DNA of 62,184 nt from Victivallales bacterium (lineage in GTDB: Bacteria; Verrucomicrobiota; Lentisphaeria; Victivallales; GWF2-38-69). The translations under genes were made by a program, and so were the position numbers. Position 1 is the first letter of the stretch. Each line of letters starts with the position of its first letter. Of this stretch, positions 35,936 through 45,043 are shown in pieces. The notes below the pieces were generated by a model that worked only from the letters and a program-made list of their open reading frames with translations, was not told the origin of the DNA and did no database searches. The stretch spans positions 1 to 62,184 of the forward strand of contig JAIPJT010000011.1 of NCBI GenBank assembly GCA_021733985.1. The letters are read 5' to 3'.

Positions 35936-37643
35936 CGTATTTCCTCCTAAAACTATAAATTTCAGTTAGTATTTCTTCCGAAGATTCCTTTTCCAATATA
36001 CATTCAGCCAGCTTTTGAAGTTCATAGAAAGGAACTTTTCGAACTGCTTCTTTTACGTGGGGGATTACAGGTGGCGTTATACTTATCTCATCTATATCCC
36101 ATCCGGCAAGAATAAGCGCCCCGTTTATATCCGACCCCAGTTCTCCGCAAATGCCTACCCATTTTTCAGCTTTATGTGCTGCTCTCACGGCCATATTTAT
36201 AAGTTTGATTACCGCCGGAATAAACGGATCAAACATTTCCATAAGGTCCGGATTACCACGGTCCACAGCTATAGTATATTGAGTAAGGTCATTTGAACCT
36301 ATACTGAAGAAATCACAGTACTTAATCAGATGTTCAGCAAGCAGTGCACTGGACGGGGTTTCAATCATAATCCCCTTTTCCATCTTTCTGTAAACTGCCT
36401 TTTCCTTTTCAGTAAGAGGTTCAACAGCTTTCTCGGTAAGTTTTATAATCTTTTTCAGTTCATCAACGGAACTTATCAAAGGAAACATTATTTTCAGGTT
36501 ACCATATGCGGCCGCTCTGACAATTGCTCTTACCTGAATTGCAAAAAGCTCAAATTCCTTCTCATACAATCTGACTGACCGTTTACCTAAAAACGGATTT
36601 TCCTCTCTTGGTAAGTTTAAATAGGGTATCTGCTTATCACCGCCAAAATCAAAAGTCCTGATAATGACGGGCTTTTTACTCATCTGCTCCGCTATATTTT
36701 TATATACTCGAAACTGGTTCTCCTCAGAAGGCGAAGAATCTCTTCCCATAAAAAGAAATTCAGTACGGAAAAGTCCAATACCCTCCGCACCAAATTCAAT
36801 AACCTGATCGATTTCAGATTCAGAACCAATATTTGAAAAAAGCTTTATTTTTTTCCCGTCAACAGTTTGTGCAGGTAAATTTATTAATGTTTTTAAATAC
36901 TCTCTATATTCTAAATGGTCTGCTATAGCCGCTTTAAAATTCTCTATTTCTTCGTCGGTAGGATTTTCTACAATATGGCCTTCAGTAGCATTTATAAGAA
37001 CTGTTGTATTTTCTACAAGCTCTTCAACCGGTTTCTCTATCAGCATTAAAGGCAATGATAGAGTTCTCGCCATTATTGCAGCATGTGACGAAGGACCTCC
37101 GGTATTTACAACTATTGCCTTTACTTTATTCATATCCAGACAGGCCGTTTCAGAAGGTGTGAGCTCTTTGACACATATTATCGCATCGGAAGGCATTAAC
37201 TCTGTATTTTGCCTTATACCAAGTATATTTTTCAAAAAACGGTCAAGGATATCCTGCATGTCAGAAGCTCTTTCTGCCAGATATTCATCCTTTTTATTTT
37301 TCATGACCTCAATCTGCGGACTGATAACCTGGTATAAAGCACAGTCGGCAGTTGTACCGGTTTTAATAATTTCAACCACTTCCTCTTCCAGTTCTTCATC
37401 AAGAATAATTTCAAGATATCCATCGAAAATCTCAGCTTTTTCCTCACCCCACTCAGTTTCAGCTTTACTCTGCAGTTCCTTTATCTGGGTTTCAGATTCA
37501 GCCCTGGCGTCATAAAACCTTTTGAGCTCTTCTTCGCACTGAGCCGGTTCTACTGACTTTTCCTGATATTTATATTCAAAGGCTTCAAGCTTATAGACAA
37601 TTCCGACAGCCAATCCTTCTGAGAGTATTTTACCTGTTAACAT
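35928..37643 (-). CDS. ptsI: PTS enzyme I (PEP-protein phosphotransferase)
   Basis: Cytosolic 571-residue enzyme that takes phosphate from PEP and passes it to HPr. The phosphohistidine is H187 in VNTGGPSSHAAIMAR. The PEP-binding domain shows GIGLFRTEFLFM, the SIGSNDLTQYTIAVDRG block and WVGICGELGSD with the catalytic cysteine. AGGAGG precedes the ATG. It is separated from ptsH by 160 nt and overlaps crr. The set pfp-ptsH-ptsI-crr looks like one operon. Confidence 0.95.
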   Translation of the reverse strand: MLTGKILSEGLAVGIVYKLEAFEYKYQEKSVEPAQCEEELKRFYDARAESETQIKELQSKAETEWGEEKAEIFDGYLEIILDEELEEEVVEIIKTGTTADCALYQVISPQIEVMKNKKDEYLAERASDMQDILDRFLKNILGIRQNTELMPSDAIICVKELTPSETACLDMNKVKAIVVNTGGPSSHAAIMARTLSLPLMLIEKPVEELVENTTVLINATEGHIVENPTDEEIENFKAAIADHLEYREYLKTLINLPAQTVDGKKIKLFSNIGSESEIDQVIEFGAEGIGLFRTEFLFMGRDSSPSEENQFRVYKNIAEQMSKKPVIIRTFDFGGDKQIPYLNLPREENPFLGKRSVRLYEKEFELFAIQVRAIVRAAAYGNLKIMFPLISSVDELKKIIKLTEKAVEPLTEKEKAVYRKMEKGIMIETPSSALLAEHLIKYCDFFSIGSNDLTQYTIAVDRGNPDLMEMFDPFIPAVIKLINMAVRAAHKAEKWVGICGELGSDINGALILAGWDIDEISITPPVIPHVKEAVRKVPFYELQKLAECILEKESSEEILTEIYSFRRKYDV

Positions 37644-37803
37644 TATTCCTCCTGGACGTTAATTAGCTTTGTTCTTTGTGAAACGAGGTTTAACCATTTC
37701 TGAAACAAAATGAAGGCTACGATCCTTATCCCGCCGGAATACAGAGACTTCAGTAGCAGAAAACGGTTAAGTTTTTAACAAAACCTTTTGTGAAATTTCT
37801 TAT

Positions 37804-38061
37804 TTACTCCAATTCTTTAATTAAACGGGCCAATGTTTTAACAGCCTGTTCTTCATCGGAACCTTCTGCTTCAATCGTCATCATTTTGCCGTTTTCCAAT
37901 GAAAGAAGCTGAAATTTAAAGAGGCTTTTAGCACTAGCCTTCTGGCCGTCACATATTACTGTTATTTTCGATTCAAATTCTTTTGCTGTTTTTACAATCC
38001 TGGAAGCGGGTCTGGTGTGCAAGCCGTTTTTGCATGTAATTTCAATTTCTTTTTTATACAT
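37804..38061 (-). CDS. ptsH: PTS phosphocarrier HPr
   Basis: An 85-residue HPr, the same length as E. coli HPr. H15 in NGLHTRPAS is the phosphate carrier. S46 in ASAKSLFKF is present; in E. coli this serine is not used for regulation, and the surrounding SAKSLFK text is of the enterobacterial rather than Firmicute type. No HPr kinase is in the window. It lies 35 nt downstream of pfp. Confidence 0.95.
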   Translation of the reverse strand: MYKKEIEITCKNGLHTRPASRIVKTAKEFESKITVICDGQKASAKSLFKFQLLSLENGKMMTIEAEGSDEEQAVKTLARLIKELE

Positions 38062-38096
38062 AGCGCAGTTTCCTGTTATGGTTACAATAATATTTG

Positions 38097-39755
38097 CTAT
38101 TGTTGTTCCAGTTCTAAAGTACGGGTAATACAGTCACAAATTTCCGACGGTCCGAAATACTGAATCGGTCCGGGATAAGTATAATCGTTATCCTCAGCCC
38201 AGTACTCTCTATGCTCGGCAAAATGCCGGAAAGGACCTTTATCAAGCTCAACGAGTGCTTTTTGAATTACCGGCTTGGGTTTACCATGTCGTCTTTCGAT
38301 GTTCATCATCATAGTTATAGGAATTCCTCCTGCTATCCATTTGTCTGCCGGTTTTGACAAATTTTTTATTGAAGCCATATAACCTGTTTTCCCTGCTCCC
38401 AAAAGAGCTGCGGCAGTATAGCCTAAACTGTAGCAGTAGTCGGCATCGAAATTTGAAGGTGCTGCGCAGCGTCCTTCATAACCGAAAAAGTGCGACAGTG
38501 CGTTAAATTTTCCTGAATATTTCCCTTCAGCACTCCAGGTTCTCAATCTTACTTCCAGCAACTCAATAAGCAGCTTCTCCGTTTCTATTCTTGAAACCTG
38601 AACATTCCCGTGCGGGTCCCTGTCCATAATGAGCTGTTTTCTAATATCCATCGGAAGAGTTAGGTATACTCTCGCCGCCTCTGGAGAAAGCTTCCCTGTT
38701 ATATACTCCAGCTTTTCGCTATCTTCACACAGGGCTTCAAACGAACTACTGTGTTCAGCTATTGTATCGTTAAGTTCTGAAATCAGCATTTTCATTTCAG
38801 GTATAAATTCGATAAGTCCTTCAGGTACAAGAACAATCCCGAAGTTTAACCCTTTTTCAGAACGTTCTATAATAATATTAGCAAGCTCATCCGTTATCTG
38901 TTTCAAAGTTTTGTTTTGTTCGGCCACTTCCTCTCCTATAAGTGCTGCATTAGGATGGGTCTGCAATGCACATTCCAGAGTAATATGTGATGCAGATCGC
39001 CCCATCAGCTTAATAAAATGCCAGTATTTTTTTGCGGAATTGGCATCTCTCTGAAGGTTCCCCAACATTTCAGCGTAGAGCTTACATGCTGTATCAAAAC
39101 CGAAAGAAGTTTCTATCTGTTCATTTTTCAAATCGCCATCTATTGTTTTAGGACAGCCTATAACCTGGATCGGAATATTTTCAGTACAAAAATACTCCGC
39201 AAGCAGACAGGCATTTGTATTTGAATCGTCCCCGCCTATTATGATAATTGAATTAATTCCGAGAGCGAGACAGTTTTCAGCTGTTTTATCAAACTGTTCA
39301 GGTGTTTCAAGTTTAGTTCTTCCGGAACCGATAATATCAAATCCGCCGGTATTTCTGTATTCATCAAGAAACTCTGATGTAATTTCAATATATTTATTGT
39401 CTATCAGACCGCCGGGCCCATTCAGAAACCCGTAAAGCCTGTTTTCTGTGCTTATTGTCTTAATACCATCATACAGTCCCGCTATTACGTTGTGTCCTCC
39501 CGGGGCCTGTCCGCCGGATAAAACAACTCCGGCCTTTATGGGTTTAGCTGAACCTGGACCTTCGTTATTTTCAAATGTCAAAATAGGAAGCCCATAAGTA
39601 TTTGGAAACAGCTCTTTAACCTTTTCACAGTCTGCTGCTGATTTTGTTTTTTGGCCTTCAATAATTTTTACTTTAGCACCATGCCTCAAAGATGAAGGAA
39701 GCTTGGGAGTGTACTTATATCTTGTTTTCTGTAAAGGCGAAATACTTTTTGACAT
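38097..39755 (-). CDS. pfp: PPi-dependent 6-phosphofructokinase, long form
   Basis: Reversible phosphorylation of fructose-6-phosphate with pyrophosphate. The 552-residue length and motifs place it in the long plant/spirochaete PFP group: SGGQAPGGHNV (80-90), GGDDSNT (174-180, the Asp that favours PPi over ATP) and PKTIDGD (202-208), then MGRSASH. The start at 39755 follows AAGGATCTTGAAA; a TTG two codons upstream is also in frame. Being first in a transcription unit with ptsH, ptsI and crr links the PPi-based glycolytic step to PEP-dependent phosphotransfer. Confidence 0.94.
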   Translation of the reverse strand: MSKSISPLQKTRYKYTPKLPSSLRHGAKVKIIEGQKTKSAADCEKVKELFPNTYGLPILTFENNEGPGSAKPIKAGVVLSGGQAPGGHNVIAGLYDGIKTISTENRLYGFLNGPGGLIDNKYIEITSEFLDEYRNTGGFDIIGSGRTKLETPEQFDKTAENCLALGINSIIIIGGDDSNTNACLLAEYFCTENIPIQVIGCPKTIDGDLKNEQIETSFGFDTACKLYAEMLGNLQRDANSAKKYWHFIKLMGRSASHITLECALQTHPNAALIGEEVAEQNKTLKQITDELANIIIERSEKGLNFGIVLVPEGLIEFIPEMKMLISELNDTIAEHSSSFEALCEDSEKLEYITGKLSPEAARVYLTLPMDIRKQLIMDRDPHGNVQVSRIETEKLLIELLEVRLRTWSAEGKYSGKFNALSHFFGYEGRCAAPSNFDADYCYSLGYTAAALLGAGKTGYMASIKNLSKPADKWIAGGIPITMMMNIERRHGKPKPVIQKALVELDKGPFRHFAEHREYWAEDNDYTYPGPIQYFGPSEICDCITRTLELEQQ

Positions 39756-39761
39756 TTTCAA

Positions 39762-40099
39762 GATCCTTATTTTAATTTTTATAATCCATTATTTAAAGAA
39801 GCAGTTACACCGTTGAAGTGTAATGCTTTCACTATAAACCATTTATTGTTCAGTACCGGTTTCAAGAGTATCCCTGCTAATTCGCATGGAAAATTCACAA
39901 CCATTTGTCCATGTGTTTACCATATAACACAAAGGTACCGCAAATTACTTTTCGTATAATGACTAATAAATATTATTATAACCCAAACTTTTTATTTTTC
40001 TTTTTTTCCGAAAAATAAAGTCGAAAAACATATCTTTTAATTTATTATATAATAGTGAAAATTTCAAAAACCCGTAATCAACCAGGAGAATAAAAAAAA
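39762..40099. promoter_or_regulatory. divergent promoter region of pfp and thyX
   Basis: A 338-nt gene-free region. A hairpin TTACAC/GTGTAA (near 39808-39826) lies on the pfp side. On the thyX side TATAAT near 40048 is a good -10 candidate, with only a weak -35, followed by an AGGAG ribosome-binding site at 40083-40087. Nothing else is recognised. Confidence 0.4.
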
Positions 40100-40789
40100 A
40101 TGCAGAATATAAATATTCCACCGGAAAAACATATTAAAGTTTTAGATGGACAAGGCTGGATCGGGCTTATAGATAAGATGGGAACCGAAGCCACATGTGT
40201 AAACGCAGCCAGGGTTTCTTTTGGAAAAATGAAAAATGAAATGGATGAAAAAGATGTTATCCTGCTGAAATATCTAATAGAAAATAAACATACCAGCCCG
40301 CTTGAACATCTTGTGTTTACTTTCAGTATCCACTGTCCGCTTTTTGTCAGAGGTCAATGGCACAGGCACAGAACCTGGTCCTATAATGAAATCTCCAGAC
40401 GCTATACAGAATTTGATATAACATTTTATACTCCGGCCAGGCTGAGACAGCAGGCACAGGTTAACCGCCAGGCATCTGTTGAAAACTCGAATTTTAATGA
40501 CAGCGAATTAATAAACACTATTGATAAACATAATAAAAAATCACTGAAACTTTATGAATATCTCCTTGATTCAGGAATCTGCAGAGAACAGGCCCGGGGA
40601 GTCCTTTCGCAGAATATGATGGTTACATTCTGGGGAACAGTTGACTTAAACAACCTCCTTCATTTTCTGGAATTAAGAGACAGCGAACATGCCCAGCGGG
40701 AAATACGGGAATATGCTATAGCAATTAAAAAACTGATTGCACCCTACATACCCAACATCGCGAATTACTATGGCTGGAAAACAGATTAG
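40100..40789 (+). CDS. thyX: flavin-dependent thymidylate synthase
   Basis: FAD enzyme that methylates dUMP to dTMP using methylene-THF and NADPH. The ThyX motif RHRTWSYNEISRRY is intact (about residues 86-99), and QGWIGLIDKMG, TSPLEHLVFTFSI and a C-terminal LRDSEHAQREIREYA are family blocks. Length of 229 is normal. An AGGAGAA site precedes the ATG. It is monocistronic. Use of ThyX implies dihydrofolate-independent thymidylate synthesis. Confidence 0.96.
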   Translation: MQNINIPPEKHIKVLDGQGWIGLIDKMGTEATCVNAARVSFGKMKNEMDEKDVILLKYLIENKHTSPLEHLVFTFSIHCPLFVRGQWHRHRTWSYNEISRRYTEFDITFYTPARLRQQAQVNRQASVENSNFNDSELINTIDKHNKKSLKLYEYLLDSGICREQARGVLSQNMMVTFWGTVDLNNLLHFLELRDSEHAQREIREYAIAIKKLIAPYIPNIANYYGWKTD

Positions 40790-40988
40790 AAACTGTCAGC
40801 TTCTGTATATATCGCATATCGACAAGCACCTTCCTTGAAGTACTGCTTCCCCACCCGTTTCTTGATTTCATGCTGTCCGGGAAAATTTTCATGGACAAAC
40901 CTCTGGTATAGAACCCGGATAATTTGGGGGTAAGGCCTGCTCCGCTACATTAGCAAGCTTTATCTCTTTATGTTATTAAAGTTCAAAT

Positions 40989-41654
40989 CTAAACAGGTGC
41001 ATATACACGCCATTTGACCTGTTCTTCCTTCAAACCCAAACTTTTTGCAAACTTCAGATATTCCTTTTTGGGTCTGGTTGAAATACCGTCCTGCTGAAAG
41101 TCGAGAATAAAGCTCACATATGTTTCGATTGAGGTTTTATTGACTCTTTGTAAAAAATCTATTAAATGAGCAAAAGCATTCTCTATCTTGGGCCTGCAAA
41201 GTTCATTGTATTCCTCCGCGTTCACTGCATTTAATGAAATATATATTTCGTCCAGACCTGATTCTGCCAATCGTTCAGCAGCATTTGAGAAGAACGGTTC
41301 AATAAGTCCGCAGGTATCTACTTTTGTTCTGAGGTTATACTTCTGCTTCACTTTTCTTATAATTTTTAGTACTTTGGGAAAATAAAGAAGGGGTTCTCCA
41401 AGCCCCACAAAGGCAAGAAGCTTATCTGTCGGTTCAATTTCATACTCAAGCTGCCGGTATACAACCTCAATTTTAGGTGATTCAGGCAGATAAAGGCCTT
41501 CTCCATAAACATCTTCAGGATATGAATAATCTGTATCTTTTTCGGAGGGTTTTCCACAAAAAATACAGCTGTTCAGACAGGCAAAACGCCCGATGATATT
41601 TAAGTACACCGTATCTTTTCTGGCATCATATCTGTATACAATTTTCTGTTTCAT
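40989..41654 (-). CDS. small radical SAM protein
   Basis: A 221-residue protein with a CX3CX2C cluster motif (CLNSCIFC at about 26-33) and a glycine-rich FVGLGEPLLYFP (about 83-94) that fits the SAM-binding GGE-type loop. The length and the YRYDARKDTVYLNI start resemble the TatD-linked radical SAM family, by recollection. A tatD gene is present but 7 kb away and on the other strand. It lies just downstream of trpD. Reaction unknown. Confidence 0.75.
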   Translation of the reverse strand: MKQKIVYRYDARKDTVYLNIIGRFACLNSCIFCGKPSEKDTDYSYPEDVYGEGLYLPESPKIEVVYRQLEYEIEPTDKLLAFVGLGEPLLYFPKVLKIIRKVKQKYNLRTKVDTCGLIEPFFSNAAERLAESGLDEIYISLNAVNAEEYNELCRPKIENAFAHLIDFLQRVNKTSIETYVSFILDFQQDGISTRPKKEYLKFAKSLGLKEEQVKWRVYAPV

Positions 41655-41693
41655 AAAGCATTAGCTTTCAATATTTATATGTATAAAATAAGT

Positions 41694-42719
41694 CTAAATG
41701 TTAGTAAATTTTATAAGATGGTTAAGTTTTTCTTCAGCTTTTCCCGATTTAATTACAGAATCAGCTCTCTTTATTGCGGCATACCAGTTTTCGCACTTAT
41801 TTCCGGTTATCAGTGCTGCGGCAGTATTCAACAGTATTACGTCCTTTTTAGGTCCGGTTATTTTACCATTGAATATTTTTCTGATTATTTCGGCATTCTC
41901 ATCTGCATCCCCTCCCTTTATATCACCTATTTCGGAATACTGAACACCTAATTCTTCCGGATAAAGGTCATATTCAGAGATTACATTATTTTTGAGTTCA
42001 CATATTTTAGTAGAAGTTGTAGTAGTAATCTCATCAAGCCCGTCTCTGCCGTGGACAACCATAACATTGTTGAAGTTAAGCTGTTTCGCCGCCTCGGCAA
42101 TTTGTCTGCAAAGTTCAGCTGAGTAAACTCCTATGACAGCATTTTTTAACCCTGAAGGATTGCACAAAGGTCCAAGAAGGTTAAATATTGTCCTTACTCC
42201 AAGCATTTTCCTTACAGGTACAGCATATTTCATAGCAGGATGCAGTAAAGGAGCAAACAAAAAACTCAGTCCGACCTCGTTCAAACATTCAACTATCTTT
42301 TCATGTCCGATTTCAATTCTTACACCCAGGGAAGACAGGACATCAGCACTGCCAGAAAGACTTGAAACAGCTCTGTTTCCGTGCTTTGCTACAGTTAATC
42401 CGGCAGCTGCAGCTACAACAGCTGAAGCCGTTGATATATTAATCGTATGTGTTCCGTCACCTCCGGTTCCAACAATATCAACAGCGTTACTTCTGTTTTT
42501 AAGCTCAATTTTCTGTGCTTTCTCGAGCATTGCTGAGACACAGCCCGATATTTCAGAAGGAGCCTCTCCTTTCATCTTCAATGCGGTAAGCCAGGCGGAT
42601 AATTTTATATCCGGAACATTGCCGGACATAATTTCAAGCATCGCCTCTTTGGCTTCCAGTGTTTCTAAATCTTTGTTATTGAATAATTTTTCTAAAATTT
42701 TATCAAAATTTCTGCTCAT
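41694..42719 (-). CDS. trpD: anthranilate phosphoribosyltransferase
   Basis: Second step of tryptophan synthesis, transferring phosphoribose from PRPP to anthranilate. The 341-residue protein has VGTGGDGTHTINIST (PRPP and Mg binding), KHGNRAVSS and RTIFNLLGPLCNP, all intact. The start at 42719 follows AAAGGTGCTTATT. No other trp gene is in the window, so it stands apart from any operon. It may be a dedicated TrpD or a paralogue; the motifs are those of true TrpD rather than of nucleoside phosphorylases. Confidence 0.9.
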   Translation of the reverse strand: MSRNFDKILEKLFNNKDLETLEAKEAMLEIMSGNVPDIKLSAWLTALKMKGEAPSEISGCVSAMLEKAQKIELKNRSNAVDIVGTGGDGTHTINISTASAVVAAAAGLTVAKHGNRAVSSLSGSADVLSSLGVRIEIGHEKIVECLNEVGLSFLFAPLLHPAMKYAVPVRKMLGVRTIFNLLGPLCNPSGLKNAVIGVYSAELCRQIAEAAKQLNFNNVMVVHGRDGLDEITTTTSTKICELKNNVISEYDLYPEELGVQYSEIGDIKGGDADENAEIIRKIFNGKITGPKKDVILLNTAAALITGNKCENWYAAIKRADSVIKSGKAEEKLNHLIKFTNI

Positions 42720-42889
42720 AATAAGCACCTTTAGTATATTAAGAAACAAGTTTTATATATTAATAAATTATTAATAACCGGTTGATATTGCAACACTGAT
42801 CTGCTTTATTTTATTAATTGATTTAATGCTTAAGCTATATAATCCTTTAACCTTTCAACTTTACCTGAATCATTTTTTATAGAATCATT

Positions 42890-44782
42890 ATGAAAAACAA
42901 AGATATCAATAAATTAAACGAAGAACAGCTGGTCACGGAAATCAACCGCCACAACAAACTGTACTGGGAAAAAAATTCTCCTGAAATTTCCGATGAAGAA
43001 TACGATCTACTGATCAGAAGGCTCGAAGAAATCAACCCCGAGCACGAACTCCTCCGGAAATATTTTGCTCCTAACGTAGCCAGCATTGGACAGGTTAAAA
43101 CAACACCTGATACTAAAATGATATCTCTGGAAAAAACTTATTTTTTCGATAATGCCCCCAAAGGCAAGAAAAGCCTTATGAGCTGGGCAGAGGACAGAGC
43201 CAGAGACAAAGAGGAATTATTTTATATTCAGCCTAAATATGACGGAATTTCCGCTAATTATGACGGTAATATTCTTGCTACCAGAGGACAGGATTCAAAT
43301 GACCAGAACGTTTCGGATAAAATACCGCTTATTGAACTGGAGACAAAAGGTTATAAAGGTCCGCTTGACAGGCCTGCAAGAGGTGAAATCGTAATAAGGG
43401 ATGATGACTTTAAAAATATCTATAAAAAAATTAAACGGAAAAGCGGTACAGCCTATAAGAATTCAAGGAATGCCGTGGCAGGGATTATGGGGCTTAAAGA
43501 TATATCTGAAATTAAAGCTCAGGGAGCTAAACTGACCCTTGTCGATTATAATTTGATCTCCTATTCGGTTAAATATAAGAACTTAAAGTCAAAATGGCCT
43601 GAAATACTAAAAAACATCGAATCGCTTCCCTACCCTATGGACGGAATTGTGGTTAAACTCGCAGATTCTAATTACAGTAAATCTTTAGGAGAAACTGCTG
43701 CCTTTCCCAGAGGTATGATAGCTTTTAAGCTGGCAGGTGCAAGAAAAAAAACAACCCTAAAAGATGTTGCCTGGAGCTCCGGTAAAAATAATTTAACACC
43801 TAAAGGAGTACTGCAGCCTGTAGAACTCGGCGGAGTAACTATTTCAAATGTCACACTTCACAATTATCAATATCTCTTAGATAGAGATATCAGAATCGGC
43901 GACACTCTGACAATTGAACGTGCCGGAGAGGTCATCCCTCATGTTGTTAATTCTGAACCGGGTACAGACAGAATTTCGCCGTTTATAAATGAATGTCCGA
44001 GCTGTTCTTCCAAAGTTGAAGTTTCCGGAGTGGAACTTAGGTGCACTAACCCTTTGTGCCCTGAAAAAATCATTCAGAGACTGTGCGCCGCAGTAAAAGC
44101 TCTCGGCATAGAAGAGTTAGGAGAACCTACTATACGTAAAATGACAAAAGTACTGGGTGTAAAAAATATCAAAGATATTCTAACGCTCACGTTAAATGAT
44201 ATATATAAACTTGAAGGTTTTAAGGAAAAATCCGCAACAAAACTTTACAACAATATACAAAATGCAAAACGTACAACCGACTATCAGTTTTTTGCAGCCC
44301 TGAATATTGCCGGGTTAGGGCAAACCTTTGCTAAATCACTGTTGAAAAAATATACTTTCAATGAATTAAGACAGCTATCCGCAGAGCAGTTAGCAGAAAT
44401 CGATCAGGTAGGACCTACTATGTCTGAAAGTATTTATAAAGCATTGAGAGAGAAATCTGTTATTATTGACGAACTTTTAAGTTTAATAGACATTGAAAAT
44501 ACTAAAAACAGTTTGGACTCAGTTTCGCGGCCGACTGTATGCTTTACCGGAAAAATGCCTGAAAAAAGAAGTTATTATGAAAAACTTGCGGAAGAAAACG
44601 GCTACTCTCCCGTAGATAAAGTAACAAAAGAACTGGACACCCTGGTAGTTGCAGATATTAATTCAAACAGCTCGAAAATACAGAAAGCCCGAAAAATGGG
44701 AATCAAAATAATACAGCTTGACAGTTGGCTCTCAGAAATCGAAGAGGCTGAAAAAAAACAGTACCGGCAAGAAACACTCTGA
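42890..44782 (+). CDS. ligA: NAD-dependent DNA ligase, divergent
   Basis: A 630-residue ligase. Domain Ia is recognisable (HNKLYWEKNSPEISDEEYD at 21-39), the adenylated lysine is K116 in KYDGI, RGEIVI and PMDGIVVK are the nucleotidyltransferase motifs, followed by the OB fold, a four-cysteine zinc finger (CPSC...CTNPLCP), HhH repeats and a C-terminal BRCT domain. Several usually invariant strings are altered: ATRGQDSND for ATRGDGTTG and NSRNAVAGIM for NPRNAAAG. It may be the only ligase, evolved fast, or a second ligase of phage type. It is monocistronic. Confidence 0.88.
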   Translation: MKNKDINKLNEEQLVTEINRHNKLYWEKNSPEISDEEYDLLIRRLEEINPEHELLRKYFAPNVASIGQVKTTPDTKMISLEKTYFFDNAPKGKKSLMSWAEDRARDKEELFYIQPKYDGISANYDGNILATRGQDSNDQNVSDKIPLIELETKGYKGPLDRPARGEIVIRDDDFKNIYKKIKRKSGTAYKNSRNAVAGIMGLKDISEIKAQGAKLTLVDYNLISYSVKYKNLKSKWPEILKNIESLPYPMDGIVVKLADSNYSKSLGETAAFPRGMIAFKLAGARKKTTLKDVAWSSGKNNLTPKGVLQPVELGGVTISNVTLHNYQYLLDRDIRIGDTLTIERAGEVIPHVVNSEPGTDRISPFINECPSCSSKVEVSGVELRCTNPLCPEKIIQRLCAAVKALGIEELGEPTIRKMTKVLGVKNIKDILTLTLNDIYKLEGFKEKSATKLYNNIQNAKRTTDYQFFAALNIAGLGQTFAKSLLKKYTFNELRQLSAEQLAEIDQVGPTMSESIYKALREKSVIIDELLSLIDIENTKNSLDSVSRPTVCFTGKMPEKRSYYEKLAEENGYSPVDKVTKELDTLVVADINSNSSKIQKARKMGIKIIQLDSWLSEIEEAEKKQYRQETL

Positions 44783-44869
44783 AACAAAAAACAGTCTTTT
44801 GCCCGGATTTAATAGTTGAAAATAAAATTAAACCATAATATAATTAGGTGTCACACTGAAATGGTTATC

Positions 44870-44947
44870 TCTCCTGAAATCGCATGAGGCAGTGAAGATT
44901 GAACAGGAGATGCATTTTAGATTTTTTCGTACAATAACGTACAATAA
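44870..44947 (+). promoter_or_regulatory. inverted repeat and tandem 10-bp repeat upstream of the efflux operon
   Basis: TCTCCTG (44870-44876) and CAGGAGA (44904-44910) form a 7-bp inverted repeat with a 27-nt loop, followed by T-rich DNA. Then CGTACAATAA occurs twice head to tail (44928-44947). These lie about 100 nt before the HlyD gene. They may be a ligA terminator and an operator for the efflux operon. Confidence 0.45.
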
Positions 44948-45043
44948 TAAGTAAAGTAATTTTATAACAGGATAATTCATTATAAGTTGTTCTTTGTAAT
45001 TGATTCATTGATAACAAAGTTATTATTTTTACAGGCCGGCAAA

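Noticed and set aside
35450-38061. Recent transfer of ptsH-ptsI-crr from an enterobacterium
   Set aside because: Gene order and HPr text are similar, but base composition matches the surroundings and no tree can be made here, so transfer is not claimed.
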